Assembly: GCA_963665155.2 (NCBI GenBank)
Contig: OY761986.2
Location: 1,116,001 to 1,180,000 of the forward strand
Direction of reading: 5' to 3'
DNA length: 64,000 nucleotides
Source: UBA1141 sp963665155
GTDB lineage: Bacteria; Chloroflexota; Dehalococcoidia; Lucifugimonadales; UBA3495
Program-made: the position numbers and the translations under genes
Part shown: positions 1 to 9,797 of the stretch, piece by piece
Position numbering within the stretch: the stretch's first letter is position 1
How the letters are laid out: every line of letters starts with the position of its first letter
Notes under the pieces: generated by a model
What the model was told of the DNA's origin: nothing
The model's input: the letters and a program-made list of their open reading frames with translations, nothing else
Databases searched by the model: none

Positions 1-2016
1 AAGGTCTACCCGGTCAATCCCCGCTACGACGAGATAATGGACACCAAGTGCTATCCCAGCGTGTCGGACCTACCCGAAGCGCCGGACTTGGTCGCCATAG
101 TTGTCCCATATGACCGGGTGCTGGACGTTCTCCGGGAAAGCCACGAAAAGGGAGTTGGAGCAGCCATCGTCATCTCTGCCGGTTTCGCCGAACGGGGTGA
201 GGATGACCGCCGTGACTTGCAAAACGAGCTAGCGGAATTCGCTCTTTCTTCGGGAATGCGAGTTTCCGGACCAAACTGCCTGGGAATCGCGAACATCAAA
301 GACGATGTCTGGGTGAGCGCCTCCACACTTGGCGCACAAGCCCGTCCCGGAACGATAGGCCTGGTTTGCCAGAGCGGCGCTTCGGCTTTCGGCCCGTTCC
401 TCAACCGGGCATTGGACGCCAGCATCGGCTTCACCTACGTGGTTTCAACGGGCAACGAGGCAGACCTAGACTTCTCCGACTTCGTTAGGTACTTGCTGGA
501 CGACGAAGATACCAAGGTAATTGCCGGGTTCGTAGAAGGGTTTAAGGACGCTCGGAAATTCATAGAGGTTTCCAAGGTCGCTGCCCAGCGAGGCAAACCA
601 ATCGTGCTGATCAAAATCGGCCGGTCCGATCTGGGAGCCAAGGCGGCTTTGTCCCATACCGCCGCACTGACCGGGACGGATGCCCTGTACGACGCAGCCA
701 TGGCTCAACACGGCGTCATTCGGGTGCAAGACTACGACGAGTTGCTGGAAGTCTCCCAACTTCTGGCTCAACTACCGCCACCTAGCAAGCAGGCGATAAC
801 CGTTGTGTCCCACTCCGGCGGGATCAGTTCTTTGACCGCCGACATGTGCGGGCAGGCAGGGCTGGACCTCCCTCCCCTCAGCGACGCCGCCAGCGACCGT
901 ATCAACGATGTGCTCAAGGGCTTCGGTTGGGCCGCGAACCCCGCCGACGTAACCGGATTCGCCAACAGCGAGTCCTTCCCCCGTATCATGGAGTTAATGA
1001 TCGGCGAACCAGAAGTTGGGACGTTGGTGGTCGCAAGCTCGGGGGCCGACCTCCAAGCCGAGCAGGTCATTGCCCAGCGGGACCAAGGCCTGTCAAAACC
1101 GCCGGGCCTTCAAAAGGGGCTGGTCTTCCTATGGACGGGCAGCCGAAGCGCAACCGCTGGGCTGGACAGGCTGAAGCAGGCCGAGGTGCCGGTGTTTTAC
1201 ACTCCCAACCGCTTGGCCACCGGGCTGAGCAATTATCTGGACTACTATAATTGGCTCGGCAGGTTTCAGAACCAAGAACCGGGGGTTGCCCCATCCATGG
1301 ATGAATCCCAGGAGAATGCGATTCCTAACCTGTCGGAAATAAAAGGCACCCACAGCTTGTCCGAACACGAATCCAAACTGTTGATAGCGGCTTGGGGCAT
1401 TCCCATGACCAAGGAATCTTTGGCTACTTCGTCTGAAGAAGCGGTGGCCGCAGCACGAGGATTGGGTTACCCGGTGGCTGTCAAACTTGATTCGCCCGAC
1501 ATTCTGCACAAGACCGAGGCTGGGGTAATCCGGCTGGGATTGGACAGTGATCTGGCCGTTTGGCAATCCTGCCAAGAGATTATGTCAACCGTCTCGGATT
1601 TGCCGGTGGACACTGCCTTTTCCGGAGTCCTAATCCAAGAAATGGTGAGCGGAGCGGTGGAGGTTATAGTCGGCGTCTCCTATGACACTCAACTCGGACC
1701 GGTGTTGTTGTTCGGAACCGGAGGCGTGATGGTGGAGGTCTACAACGATGTGGCCCTGCGGTTGTGCCCAATTAATTTAACCCAAGCCCACGAAATGATA
1801 GCCGAAGTTAAGGGCTCGCGGCTGTTGCAAGGGTTCAGGGGCCAGCCCCCGGCGGACATCGATGCCTTGGCCGAGACCTTGGTCCGCGTTTCCCACTTGG
1901 CGATAAACCTGGAAGGCCAGCTCACCGAACTAGATATCAACCCTCTGATGGTCCTGCCCCAAGGCCAAGGGGTCAAAGCCGCCGATGCGCTGGCCATATT
2001 TAGCGGGAACTCTTAA
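1..2016 (+). CDS. Acetate/acyl-CoA ligase (ADP-forming), fused alpha-beta, 5' truncated
   Basis: The reading frame is open from base 1 (KVYPVNPRYDEIMDTK...), so the true start lies before the window and the ATG at 37 is internal. The order is a CoA-binding Rossmann part, succinyl-CoA-ligase-like parts and a C-terminal ATP-grasp domain (about codons 455-670). GPNCLGIAN near codon 95 and the LSHTAALTG stretch near codon 218 match the family; the His there is the expected phosphohistidine. GVSYDTQLGPVLLFGTGG is the typical ATP-grasp segment. The family reversibly converts acyl-CoA + ADP + Pi to acid + CoA + ATP in the cytosol. About 671 codons are visible against roughly 700 in complete homologues. 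The substrate cannot be read from sequence; the neighbouring CitE-like lyases suggest carboxylic acid degradation. Confidence 0.88.
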   Translation, partial: KVYPVNPRYDEIMDTKCYPSVSDLPEAPDLVAIVVPYDRVLDVLRESHEKGVGAAIVISAGFAERGEDDRRDLQNELAEFALSSGMRVSGPNCLGIANIKDDVWVSASTLGAQARPGTIGLVCQSGASAFGPFLNRALDASIGFTYVVSTGNEADLDFSDFVRYLLDDEDTKVIAGFVEGFKDARKFIEVSKVAAQRGKPIVLIKIGRSDLGAKAALSHTAALTGTDALYDAAMAQHGVIRVQDYDELLEVSQLLAQLPPPSKQAITVVSHSGGISSLTADMCGQAGLDLPPLSDAASDRINDVLKGFGWAANPADVTGFANSESFPRIMELMIGEPEVGTLVVASSGADLQAEQVIAQRDQGLSKPPGLQKGLVFLWTGSRSATAGLDRLKQAEVPVFYTPNRLATGLSNYLDYYNWLGRFQNQEPGVAPSMDESQENAIPNLSEIKGTHSLSEHESKLLIAAWGIPMTKESLATSSEEAVAAARGLGYPVAVKLDSPDILHKTEAGVIRLGLDSDLAVWQSCQEIMSTVSDLPVDTAFSGVLIQEMVSGAVEVIVGVSYDTQLGPVLLFGTGGVMVEVYNDVALRLCPINLTQAHEMIAEVKGSRLLQGFRGQPPADIDALAETLVRVSHLAINLEGQLTELDINPLMVLPQGQGVKAADALAIFSGNS

Positions 2017-2086
2017 ATCGTGGCGTAATCGCATCCCCCGGTAACGGACACCCGGCCTTTTATCCAACTATAACGGGCCTGGGACA

Positions 2087-2506
2087 TTAATCCCTAGATT
2101 GAAGCACGTTGCCCGACAGTTCGGCGATCTGATTCAATCGCACCACCACGGCGACTCCCTGCCGGTCCGGGTCCCGGTCCAATTCGGCCTGCACCGTCCG
2201 GCTCATAACGTCCTCCCGGACTGCGTCCACTTCATGGATGGTGGCTGTTCCATAAAAGCGCCAGTTGATCCTTTTGTCCCGGTTGCGATACAGGATGACT
2301 ACATTGGGGTTCTCTCCCACGTTCTCCAAGGCAGAGCGTTTGGACCGCTCCCAATAGGCAAGGCTTTCTTGGTCATAGACCAGAACGCTGCCTTTGATGC
2401 TGATCTGAGGATAACCGTCGCGAGATGCAGTGCCCACCATGCAAGGGGCGCCATCGGCCAGGCAATTGTCAATCAAACCACGCATTTCATCTTCGATGTT
2501 GATCAT
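2087..2506 (-). CDS. Pyridoxamine 5'-phosphate oxidase-like flavin split-barrel protein
   Basis: This 139-residue protein has the small split-barrel pattern: GAPCMVGTASRDGYPQIS near the N terminus (the phosphate/flavin-binding strand pair), then LAYWERSKRS and NVVILYRNRDKRINWRFYG. Family members bind FMN or F420 and reduce or oxidise small molecules; the exact substrate is not predictable. The ATG is preceded by AAAGGA at a 9-base spacing. It lies on the minus strand just downstream of the first CitE-like gene and is probably cotranscribed with it. Convergent with the acyl-CoA ligase. Confidence 0.8.
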   Translation of the reverse strand: MINIEDEMRGLIDNCLADGAPCMVGTASRDGYPQISIKGSVLVYDQESLAYWERSKRSALENVGENPNVVILYRNRDKRINWRFYGTATIHEVDAVREDVMSRTVQAELDRDPDRQGVAVVVRLNQIAELSGNVLQSRD

Positions 2507-2604
2507 GGCTGTCTATCCTTTCGTGGGGATTTACGCCAGTTGGGGTGCCGTCGATTAGTGAAACCCGCAACAAGGCCAGGCCCTGTGGCCGCTTATCATT
2601 GCGT

Positions 2605-3555
2605 CTAACTGGGGCCATCGTCCCCGGGAATTGCCCCGCCCGCCAACGCTAAAGCCTCGCGCTTGTGGGCGTCCCTTTGCTCACAAGCCGCCGCCATCGC
2701 CAGCACATCTTTGGCCCACCCGTCTACCGGCACATCGATCATACGTCCGTGAAAAGGAACAGCCGCCGTGCCAGCGGCAATTGCTTGAGCGAATATCTCC
2801 CGCACTTGTGTGTAGTATTCGACTTGGGACTGCGTGGGAGTGAACGCCGTATTGACCTGCTCCACCCAACTGGGGTGAGGGCACAATATGCCCTTGAATC
2901 CCAGGTTTTTAGAGTCCGTGGCGATCTGTAGCATGTCTTCAGGGGACGGGAGCCTGGCTTGGGTGCCCATTGGATGGGTTATGCCCACGGGTTGTACGTC
3001 TGCTGCGATGGCTTCGACAACAACCCGACCTCGCGCATACACGAACGGGTCTTGGTCAGGGATTGGAGTTATACCAATGTCCGACGCCAAATCGTTTTCA
3101 TCCAGGGCCACCTGAGTCACCCTGGGGTCCGCACTAATGATTTCTCGAATATTCCATACAGCCCTGGCCGATTCCAGTAGCAATATCAGTTGTAGAGAGC
3201 CCTTTTCCAGGCCGCGGCTGCCTTCCATCGTGCCAATTATCTCGGAAGCTTCTTTGACTTCTTCCGGCGACTCCACCCTGGGCAGGACTATACCGGCCAG
3301 TCCCGGCCACACCGAAGCGGCAATATCGGCTTGAGCGAAAGACTTATTCACCCGAACGAAAACTTCGCTGGCGCCTTTGGAGGCGACACCAATAGCTGCC
3401 ATTACCATGTCCCTGGCCGCTTCTTTACGAGAATCCACCACCGAATCCTCCAAATCGAGGGTCACGGCATCGGCATTGTGACGCCACGCTCTCTGGAGGA
3501 AATGGGAATTTGTTATGGGCAGAATCAAGTTGGACCGGCGAATGAGAATAGGCAT
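2605..3555 (-). CDS. HpcH/HpaI aldolase / citrate lyase beta-like protein (CitE-like), copy 1
   Basis: TIM-barrel C-C lyase of the CitE/malyl-CoA lyase family, which cleaves or forms beta-hydroxyacyl-CoA thioesters with a divalent metal. The metal-site motif LDLEDSV is intact, LLLESA supplies the second acidic ligand, and ALDENDLASDIG the Asp region. I place the start at the second ATG (3555) because AAGGA lies 7 bases before it but only 1 base before the ATG at 3561. It is the distal member of three tandem paralogues, separated from the next by a short gap, so probably an operon read from about 5.6 kb down to 2.1 kb. The substrate (malyl-, citramalyl- or another acyl-CoA) is unresolved. Confidence 0.85.
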   Translation of the reverse strand: MPILIRRSNLILPITNSHFLQRAWRHNADAVTLDLEDSVVDSRKEAARDMVMAAIGVASKGASEVFVRVNKSFAQADIAASVWPGLAGIVLPRVESPEEVKEASEIIGTMEGSRGLEKGSLQLILLLESARAVWNIREIISADPRVTQVALDENDLASDIGITPIPDQDPFVYARGRVVVEAIAADVQPVGITHPMGTQARLPSPEDMLQIATDSKNLGFKGILCPHPSWVEQVNTAFTPTQSQVEYYTQVREIFAQAIAAGTAAVPFHGRMIDVPVDGWAKDVLAMAAACEQRDAHKREALALAGGAIPGDDGPS

Positions 3556-3621
3556 TGTCATTTCCTTAACACAAATAACTTAAGGCGACTTTGCTGAATG
3601 CTGAACGCGGATTGCTAAAGC

Positions 3622-4572
3622 CTAACCGGGTTCTCTTTCCACGCGGGCCACAGCTTCGGCCTTCTCCAGGTCTCTTTCTTGGCAGAGCCTGTGCCATTCC
3701 AGAAGTTCCTCAGCCCGGTCGGCCGCATGTCGGTCGATGACCGTTCCTTCAATTTCGGTCCAGGCCTGTCCCGAGCTAGCTAGTTTCCGGTATTGCTCCA
3801 GCAGGCTGCGAGCTTCCGCCACTTCTTCGTCGGTGGGTGTCAATCCCCGATTTTGAGGATCAACCACGTTGGGGTGCAGTCCACCGCCAACACGAAGGCC
3901 GCATTTTCTAGCCGCTTCGGCCTCTTGATACGCTCGGTCTGGGTCGCTGACGCTACCGGTCGTGTTGGCTGTGAAGGGCGCTGTATGCAACTCCAGATTA
4001 AGGGCCCTGGTAGCCAACTCGGTCTCGCCCTTGCCGTACACGAACTGATCGAAACCTACAAACATTTCCACGCCAAGGTCTCGGGACATATCATAGCCGG
4101 TCGCACCGCCAAACTCCCGGACCCTGGGGCTGGCCGAGGCGATCTCATAGGCATTGGCAACACCTACCGCTGTTTCAATATTCGCTCCGATCTCAACTGT
4201 ACCAGGGCGAATACCCCGCTCCCGCTCCAAACGGGTGATAATCCGGTCCAGCTTCTCGATCTCCCAAGCATACTCTGCCTTCGGGTAGTTAACCTTGCTA
4301 AGTCCGGGCCAGACGATGGCTTCCAGGTCGGCTTCCACCAAGTCGTGGTTAATTCTGGTAAAAGCCTCGGCACCACCCTTGGAGACGTTGGGAATGGCGT
4401 CTTTGATGAGGCGTCTGGCATACCCTTTCAGGTTCTGAGGGACCGAGTCCTCCAAATCCAAGTTAATGAAATCACACCCGCGACGCCATGCGTTGTCCAC
4501 GAACCTAGGCGTGACCACAGGCATGGTCAATCCGGAACGCCGTACCTTTCTGTCCCTGTTAACCGGTGGCAT
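3622..4572 (-). CDS. HpcH/HpaI aldolase / citrate lyase beta-like protein (CitE-like), copy 2
   Basis: Second member of the tandem CitE-like set. It keeps LDLEDSV at the metal site, ANIETAVGVANA as the second acidic strand and GGATGYDMSRDLG. The ATG at 4572 is preceded by AAAGGGGA at good distance, which is preferred over the upstream TTG at 4593. Chemistry expected from the family is metal-dependent cleavage of a hydroxyacyl-CoA. It differs enough from copy 1 that the duplication is old rather than recent. A charged C-terminal helical tail rich in Glu, Arg and Ala (HRLCQERDLEKAEAVARVE) is visible. Confidence 0.85.
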   Translation of the reverse strand: MPPVNRDRKVRRSGLTMPVVTPRFVDNAWRRGCDFINLDLEDSVPQNLKGYARRLIKDAIPNVSKGGAEAFTRINHDLVEADLEAIVWPGLSKVNYPKAEYAWEIEKLDRIITRLERERGIRPGTVEIGANIETAVGVANAYEIASASPRVREFGGATGYDMSRDLGVEMFVGFDQFVYGKGETELATRALNLELHTAPFTANTTGSVSDPDRAYQEAEAARKCGLRVGGGLHPNVVDPQNRGLTPTDEEVAEARSLLEQYRKLASSGQAWTEIEGTVIDRHAADRAEELLEWHRLCQERDLEKAEAVARVEREPG

Positions 4573-4653
4573 AAATTCCCCTTTGAGTGTCAATCGCCAA
4601 TTTCACCCAAGCCGGATGACCCAAGCCGGTTGACCAAAGCCGTCAGCCAACCC

Positions 4654-5616
4654 TTACGGCACCGGGACCGGCCTTCCTTCCAAAGCGGCCGCCTTGGCTT
4701 CGTCCCTTAAAGAACAGGCCGCGCCCAAGTCAATCAAGGCTTGAGCCTGAAGTGCGGTACCCCGGTCGATGATTCGCTCATCCCACCTGACAGCCGCCAT
4801 TCCTTGAGCCACGCCTTCCCGGTAGGCGTCGAGTAGGCTCCCTGCGGTACTAACCTCGAAATCAGTAGGCGTAAACGCCTGGTTTAAAGGCCCCACTTGT
4901 TCCTCGTTAATACACATTGATCCCTTGAAACCGATGGACCGGCCCCGGAATCCGGTGGTATAGGTATTCTCGGTAGTCGCCAGCAGTCCCCGGTCCGGCT
5001 CCCGCCACCAAGCGCCCAAGGGCACCGCCCCGACGGCGTTGGATAAGGTTATCAACCGTTGCATCAAATATTGCATCATGTGGATTTCACCGGAGGGCTC
5101 AGGCCGCAGGTCCATGACCAAATCAGCCCGTCCCAAGGTCAATCCCCAGACTCTTTGACTGGCAAGTGCAATCTGGTGCCCTTGATGGTTGCCCTGGGCG
5201 GTTTCCAAAGCGGCGATTATTTCCAGGCTATGGGGCAATAACCCCCGCTCCTCTTCCAAACGGTACAAGAGTTGGCTGGCCTCCTCCACCTGCTGGGGAG
5301 ACTCTACCTGGGAGATAATAATGCCGGCTAGACCAGGCCATACCGACGCTTGTAGGTCAGCGTAAACGAGTTCCGGATCGACCTGGACGAAGACCTCTGC
5401 GCCGCCATTCTTTACTTGTTGAATCGAAGCTTCTATTGTGCTTCTAGCCTGGGGTTTATCAGCTTCCCCCACGAGCTCGGATAGGTCTAACACGACCACA
5501 TCGGCTCCCGCTAGGTGGGCTGTATTCACCCGCTCGGGGTTGGATGCTGGGACCAGCAACCATGAGCGGCGAACTTTTTGAAATGCTTCTCTTTTAACTG
5601 GTTCCTTTGGTGACAA
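4654..5616 (-). CDS. CitE-like protein with altered metal site, copy 3
   Basis: First gene of the tandem set. The barrel scaffold aligns with copies 1 and 2 (WPGLAGIIISQVESPQQVEEA, AALETAQGNHQG, GLTLGRADLVMDL), but the LDLEDSV metal motif has become LDLSELV, so the key acidic residue pair is not conserved. The start is a TTG at 5616 preceded by GGAGGTGA at 4 bases, a strong ribosome-binding site. The protein could be a non-catalytic partner of the two downstream paralogues, a divergent enzyme, or decaying. There is no frameshift, which argues for selection. Confidence 0.75.
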   Translation of the reverse strand: MSPKEPVKREAFQKVRRSWLLVPASNPERVNTAHLAGADVVVLDLSELVGEADKPQARSTIEASIQQVKNGGAEVFVQVDPELVYADLQASVWPGLAGIIISQVESPQQVEEASQLLYRLEEERGLLPHSLEIIAALETAQGNHQGHQIALASQRVWGLTLGRADLVMDLRPEPSGEIHMMQYLMQRLITLSNAVGAVPLGAWWREPDRGLLATTENTYTTGFRGRSIGFKGSMCINEEQVGPLNQAFTPTDFEVSTAGSLLDAYREGVAQGMAAVRWDERIIDRGTALQAQALIDLGAACSLRDEAKAAALEGRPVPVP

Positions 5617-5918
5617 CGGATCACCTCCAGGCAGGGTTGTCGATTATAGCCGCCAGGCGAACGAACTTGGTTTTTGCTTCGGGTTGATTCAATGTGTTTA
5701 TCATCGCCGGTTGTCTACTTCTCACTCGCTTCAGCCGAGGATAGCCCAAGTACCTAGGAACACATAAAGACGACCGGCCAGTATAGTATAATGCGGTTTC
5801 CGGTCGTCGGCTTGCGTTTAGCCTCAAACCCAGTACCCATGGCACAAAACCAGTGCTTGAGAGCTATAAGGCGCAGTGTAATGTAGCTTGTCGATGATTG
5901 TACCCTTGACTCATTTGA
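5617..5918. other. Intergenic region between divergent genes
   Basis: It separates the leftward CitE-like operon from the rightward CHAT-like gene. An AT-rich block near 5781-5792 (TATAAT on plus, TATACT on minus) could supply a -10 element for the CitE-like operon, but no convincing -35 is seen. No coding region is supported. Confidence 0.4.
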
Positions 5919-5946
5919 TTGACAAGAATCATAGCCTCTTTAAAAG
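5919..5946 (+). promoter_or_regulatory. Candidate sigma-70-type promoter of the CHAT-like gene
   Basis: TTGACA at 5919-5924, 16-base spacer, TAAAAG at 5941-5946. It lies 59 bases before the GTG start of the large gene at 6005, with a GAGGAG ribosome-binding site between them. Confidence 0.45.
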
Positions 5947-6004
5947 ATACAAAGAGAAACAAAAGAATCAGCAATAAATTTAATCCTAAAACCGAGGAGT
6001 ACTC

Positions 6005-9000
6005 GTGGTTAGGTCATTAAGAATAAATCATCTCCCCCAACAGAAAGAAATTCAGCTATCTGTGGAACGCGACGGTCAGCACCAGACCGCGCCACAAGTT
6101 GCCTTCAACGACCCTTGGGATCCCAGTTTGTCCGAGGAAATGGGATGGTATTTTGGCCAGTATCTGGATAACCCCTTCGGATCGGCCAAAGAACGGGCCG
6201 ACGCAGTGGAACAAGGCCTGCGGAATTTCGGGCGCCTGCTCTTCGAGGTAGTATTCAAGGGCAACGAAGATTCACAGCATTGCTACGATTCCGCCAGGGA
6301 AGATGGGCTGGCGAATTACCGCCTTGAGCTCGTTTCCAGCGACCCTGCCTTCCTCTCCTTACCCTGGGAACTGCTCAACGAGCCGGAAATCGGCTACTTG
6401 GCCAGCAACCTCCAATCGATTATAAGAATCCCTGCTGCAAAGGAATCTGGTGACGGTCTTCTGGAAGAGTTCGCTGGCAACCTGCCCACCGACCAACTCA
6501 ACGTTTTGATGATTTCCCCTACAACAAGAAGAGGCTCCAGTGGGAACAGCCTGGCAATGGAATCCCTGAAAGTGCTGGACTCCCTAAGCGCACAGGTTCA
6601 AGTGGATTTCCTGCGCCCGGCGTCATTGTCATCGTTATCGGAACACTTGGCGGAACACCCAAGTCATTACCACCTAGCCCACTTCGACGCAATTGCTTCC
6701 TCGACTGCGAGCGAAATGGATTTAGAGGATGAGTCAGGGTCCGGCCTCTCGGTCCCTTCGGCACAGATAGGCGAAATCCTGACCCGTGCCGGAGTGCCGT
6801 TGGTCCTGCTTAACATTGCGGCGGAGGACCCGCCAAATCCAAAGCAAGCTTGTACTGAATTGGCCACCGGTTTGGCCTCGGCGGGAGTACCGGCGACGGT
6901 GACGGTGCCTTTCTCATTGGTAGGGCCAGCCCGCGACTTGTTTCTACAGAGCTTCTACCAGGCGTTGGTTAAGGGCCAAGATGCCGGTTCCGCAGTATCC
7001 AGCGCAAGGTCGGCCCTTATGGACAGTCCCCACCGCGCCAGCCCCACCGGCAAGAAGATATTTTGGGATTGGATAGGACCGACGGTGTGGCAATCGCAAG
7101 GCTACACTCCCCCCACTATCGCTGCAGAGCAAGCGCCCGTGTTGGCCGCTCCCGAGTTTGAAATGGCCGCCCCCGAGCCACAGGTTGCCCCGCTGCCTCA
7201 AGGCGGGCCTCAGGGGCTAATAGGCCGTCGGACGGAATTGCGGCAGTTGGAAGAGTTGTTCCAACAAGGCCCGATGGTGCTAATGGGGGGCAGTACAGGC
7301 GTGGGAAAAACCGAACTTGCTCTGGGACTGGCCCGTTGGCTGGTCAACACCGGCGCTCGTTCCGGCGGAGTGTTCTACTCGTCCATGGAAGTGGGCGCTG
7401 GATTGGAGCGGGTGGTCCACGAGGCTGGGACCAGTGTCGGCGGGCTGGAATTCGCAGACCTGACTGCCCAGCAACAACGCAGTTGGCTGGTGGATTACTT
7501 CCAACAGCGCCCTTCGTTGCTCATTCTGGACGCCTTGGAGAATGCGGCAGGCTTCCCTAATCCGAATTCAGGTCTACTGGACGCAACCGAATTGTCGGAA
7601 CTAGACACTTTTTTATCCGAGGTCACCGAAGGCGGCAGCACTTGGGTGCTCCTGATAAGCCGCAGGAACTCCGAATCCTGGTTGACCGGCCCTACCCAGG
7701 GTTTTGAACTGACGGGACTGGGTCACCATGATGCCTTGGAACTGGGCAACCTACTGATGGAAGCTTCGGGCCTGTTTGGTTCCGAATCCGCTGGCGCCGC
7801 TCAACAAGAGGTGTCGGAAAACCGGTTGGGCGCCGACTACTTGGCGTTGTTGGGGTTGCTGGAGGGCCACCCTCAGGCTTTGCGGATTGGCGTGCCGCTG
7901 CTGAAGGACGTTCCGGCTTCGGTCGTCCTAAACGAAATAACCAACAGGATCTCCGGCGCCGGTCAAGGCACATCGACCAACGGCTCACAAGGCGCAGCGC
8001 CCGTATTGCTGGAAGAGGAATCACGCCCTCCGTTCCTAACTGCTTTGATGGACTATTCCTTCTCCCGAATGCCACGGCGCTCCCGAAACCATCTACCTTT
8101 CCTGTCTTTGTTCCGACAACGGGTGCTGCTGGACATCTTGACCCACATCACCCAAGAGCGGGCCTACCGCACGGTCATGGGCGAAGAGCTAGGTTGGGGA
8201 GCCTGCCGCACGTTGTTGCGGTCGGCACGGGAAGCGGGTTTCTTAGAAGCGGTGAACCCCAGTGTTTTCCAGATAAACTCAAGCTTTCCCTGGTTCTACG
8301 GCAGTTGGTTGTACCGGCAGTTGCCCCAATCGGGAGTTGCCACATTGGAGCAGGAGTTTGTCCGGGTATACGCCGACACGGCCGACTATTTCATGGAGAC
8401 CCTCTACGAGAACCAAGATTCGGGGGTAACCGCCATTTTGGCCGAAGAGGGTAACTTGACCCAAGCCTTGGGGTTGGCGCTAGAGGCGAAGCAGTGGGAC
8501 AGCGCACAACTGCTGGTTCAACCCTTAGCACAGGTCTACCGGATGCAAAAACGCCACCCGGAATTGCGCCGGTTGCGACAGCAGTTGATGCAAAGCGCCG
8601 TACCCTCGGGCGGTGGCGCTGATGAAGCGGTTGAGGTTGGCTCGATAGAACTGTGGTTGTATTTAATGGGAACGGAAGCCAGCGAGTCCTCCGAGTTGGG
8701 AGAGCTGGAGCATGCCGAAGAACTGAATAATCAGGTCTTGGCATACATGACTTCAACGGAAGATGGTGAAACCGACCCCAGGACCGCCGCTGTGTATCAT
8801 CAACTCGGCGAAGTTGCCATGAAGCGGTGGCGCTTGGCCGACGCCGAAGAATTTCTTCTCAAGTCCCTGGCAATAATCGAGTCGGGAGAGGACCAAGAGT
8901 CTATAGCCGACGATTATTACTTATTGGGGCAAGCCAAACACCGGCAACAGCGCTACAGCGAGGCCAAGGAATGGTTCAGCAAGGCCTTGGATATTCACCA

Positions 9001-9781
9001 ACGCTCCCAGGACGGGGAAGAGATGGTGAAAGACTACCGGGCCTTGGGTCTGTCCTCCCAGTTCAGGATGGAGCACGATGAGGCCGAGAGTTGGTACCAG
9101 CGTGCCCGCTCTATAGTTGAGGAGAACCGGGACGAGGAATCCGCCATCCCTATTTACCACGAACTGGGTACCGTATGTCACGCTCGCTACCAGTTTGAAG
9201 AGGCCGAAAGTTGGTACCGACAGGCGTTAACCCTTAGCCACAGACTGGGTAAAGAGGCACAAATGGCGTTGGAATTCCACCACATGGGCCTACTGGCCCA
9301 AGCCCGGGGTTTCTTCTACGAAGACGCCGAGGGTTGGTACCTGCAGGCAATGGAAAAATACGATGCCTTGGGAGAGCCGAGGAACGCCGGTGACGAGTGC
9401 CGACAATTGGGCGTGCTGTACCACGAGCAAAAACGTTGGGACGACGCGGAGATGTGGTATCAGCGGGCGAACCAAAATTTCCAGTTGGCCGGTGATGTTC
9501 TTCGTATCGCGCGTACCTACGGCCAACTCGGTATGGTGGCCGAAGAACGTGAGGACATCACAGGCGCTCTGGAATGGGCAGCCCAGACCTACCGCTTGGC
9601 TACGGAACACAGCTTGCCATTATTGCCCCAAGTGGAGACCCATCTTGCCAGGCTTAGGTCCAAGCTGGGTGCTGACAGTTTCAGCCATTGGTGGCAGGGA
9701 TTCATGGGCAGCGACCCGCCCGCAAATTTGGAAATCGGGGAATTGGACCAAGACTCGGATGGGTCAACGACTGAAAGCTGA
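6005..9781 (+). CDS. CHAT-like / NTPase / TPR multidomain protein
   Basis: The 1258-residue protein starts at GTG with GAGGAG 5 bases upstream. Residues about 20-370 fit the CHAT caspase-like fold (SLPWELLNEPEIGYLASN early; SAGVPATVTVPFSLVGPA late). The catalytic positions are changed: the usual HFxGHG is HFDAIA near residue 230, lacking the second His, and the usual LNAC is LLNIAAED near residue 270, lacking Cys. A STAND/NB-ARC-like NTPase follows, with Walker A GSTGVGKT near 430 and Walker B LLILDA near 508. TPR-type helical repeats occupy about 900-1215 (AESWYRQAL, AEGWYLQAM, AEMWYQRAN). Such proteins usually act as sensors or regulators in which TPRs detect a ligand. With the protease site apparently lost, it may be a scaffold or regulator. 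No obvious partner gene lies next to it. Confidence 0.8.
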   Translation: MVRSLRINHLPQQKEIQLSVERDGQHQTAPQVAFNDPWDPSLSEEMGWYFGQYLDNPFGSAKERADAVEQGLRNFGRLLFEVVFKGNEDSQHCYDSAREDGLANYRLELVSSDPAFLSLPWELLNEPEIGYLASNLQSIIRIPAAKESGDGLLEEFAGNLPTDQLNVLMISPTTRRGSSGNSLAMESLKVLDSLSAQVQVDFLRPASLSSLSEHLAEHPSHYHLAHFDAIASSTASEMDLEDESGSGLSVPSAQIGEILTRAGVPLVLLNIAAEDPPNPKQACTELATGLASAGVPATVTVPFSLVGPARDLFLQSFYQALVKGQDAGSAVSSARSALMDSPHRASPTGKKIFWDWIGPTVWQSQGYTPPTIAAEQAPVLAAPEFEMAAPEPQVAPLPQGGPQGLIGRRTELRQLEELFQQGPMVLMGGSTGVGKTELALGLARWLVNTGARSGGVFYSSMEVGAGLERVVHEAGTSVGGLEFADLTAQQQRSWLVDYFQQRPSLLILDALENAAGFPNPNSGLLDATELSELDTFLSEVTEGGSTWVLLISRRNSESWLTGPTQGFELTGLGHHDALELGNLLMEASGLFGSESAGAAQQEVSENRLGADYLALLGLLEGHPQALRIGVPLLKDVPASVVLNEITNRISGAGQGTSTNGSQGAAPVLLEEESRPPFLTALMDYSFSRMPRRSRNHLPFLSLFRQRVLLDILTHITQERAYRTVMGEELGWGACRTLLRSAREAGFLEAVNPSVFQINSSFPWFYGSWLYRQLPQSGVATLEQEFVRVYADTADYFMETLYENQDSGVTAILAEEGNLTQALGLALEAKQWDSAQLLVQPLAQVYRMQKRHPELRRLRQQLMQSAVPSGGGADEAVEVGSIELWLYLMGTEASESSELGELEHAEELNNQVLAYMTSTEDGETDPRTAAVYHQLGEVAMKRWRLADAEEFLLKSLAIIESGEDQESIADDYYLLGQAKHRQQRYSEAKEWFSKALDIHQRSQDGEEMVKDYRALGLSSQFRMEHDEAESWYQRARSIVEENRDEESAIPIYHELGTVCHARYQFEEAESWYRQALTLSHRLGKEAQMALEFHHMGLLAQARGFFYEDAEGWYLQAMEKYDALGEPRNAGDECRQLGVLYHEQKRWDDAEMWYQRANQNFQLAGDVLRIARTYGQLGMVAEEREDITGALEWAAQTYRLATEHSLPLLPQVETHLARLRSKLGADSFSHWWQGFMGSDPPANLEIGELDQDSDGSTTES

Positions 9782-9797
9782 AGTCGGACTCCAATAG

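Noticed and set aside
3793..4710. 305-codon plus-strand frame across the CitE-like genes
   Set aside because: It spans two genes whose motifs are on the minus strand.
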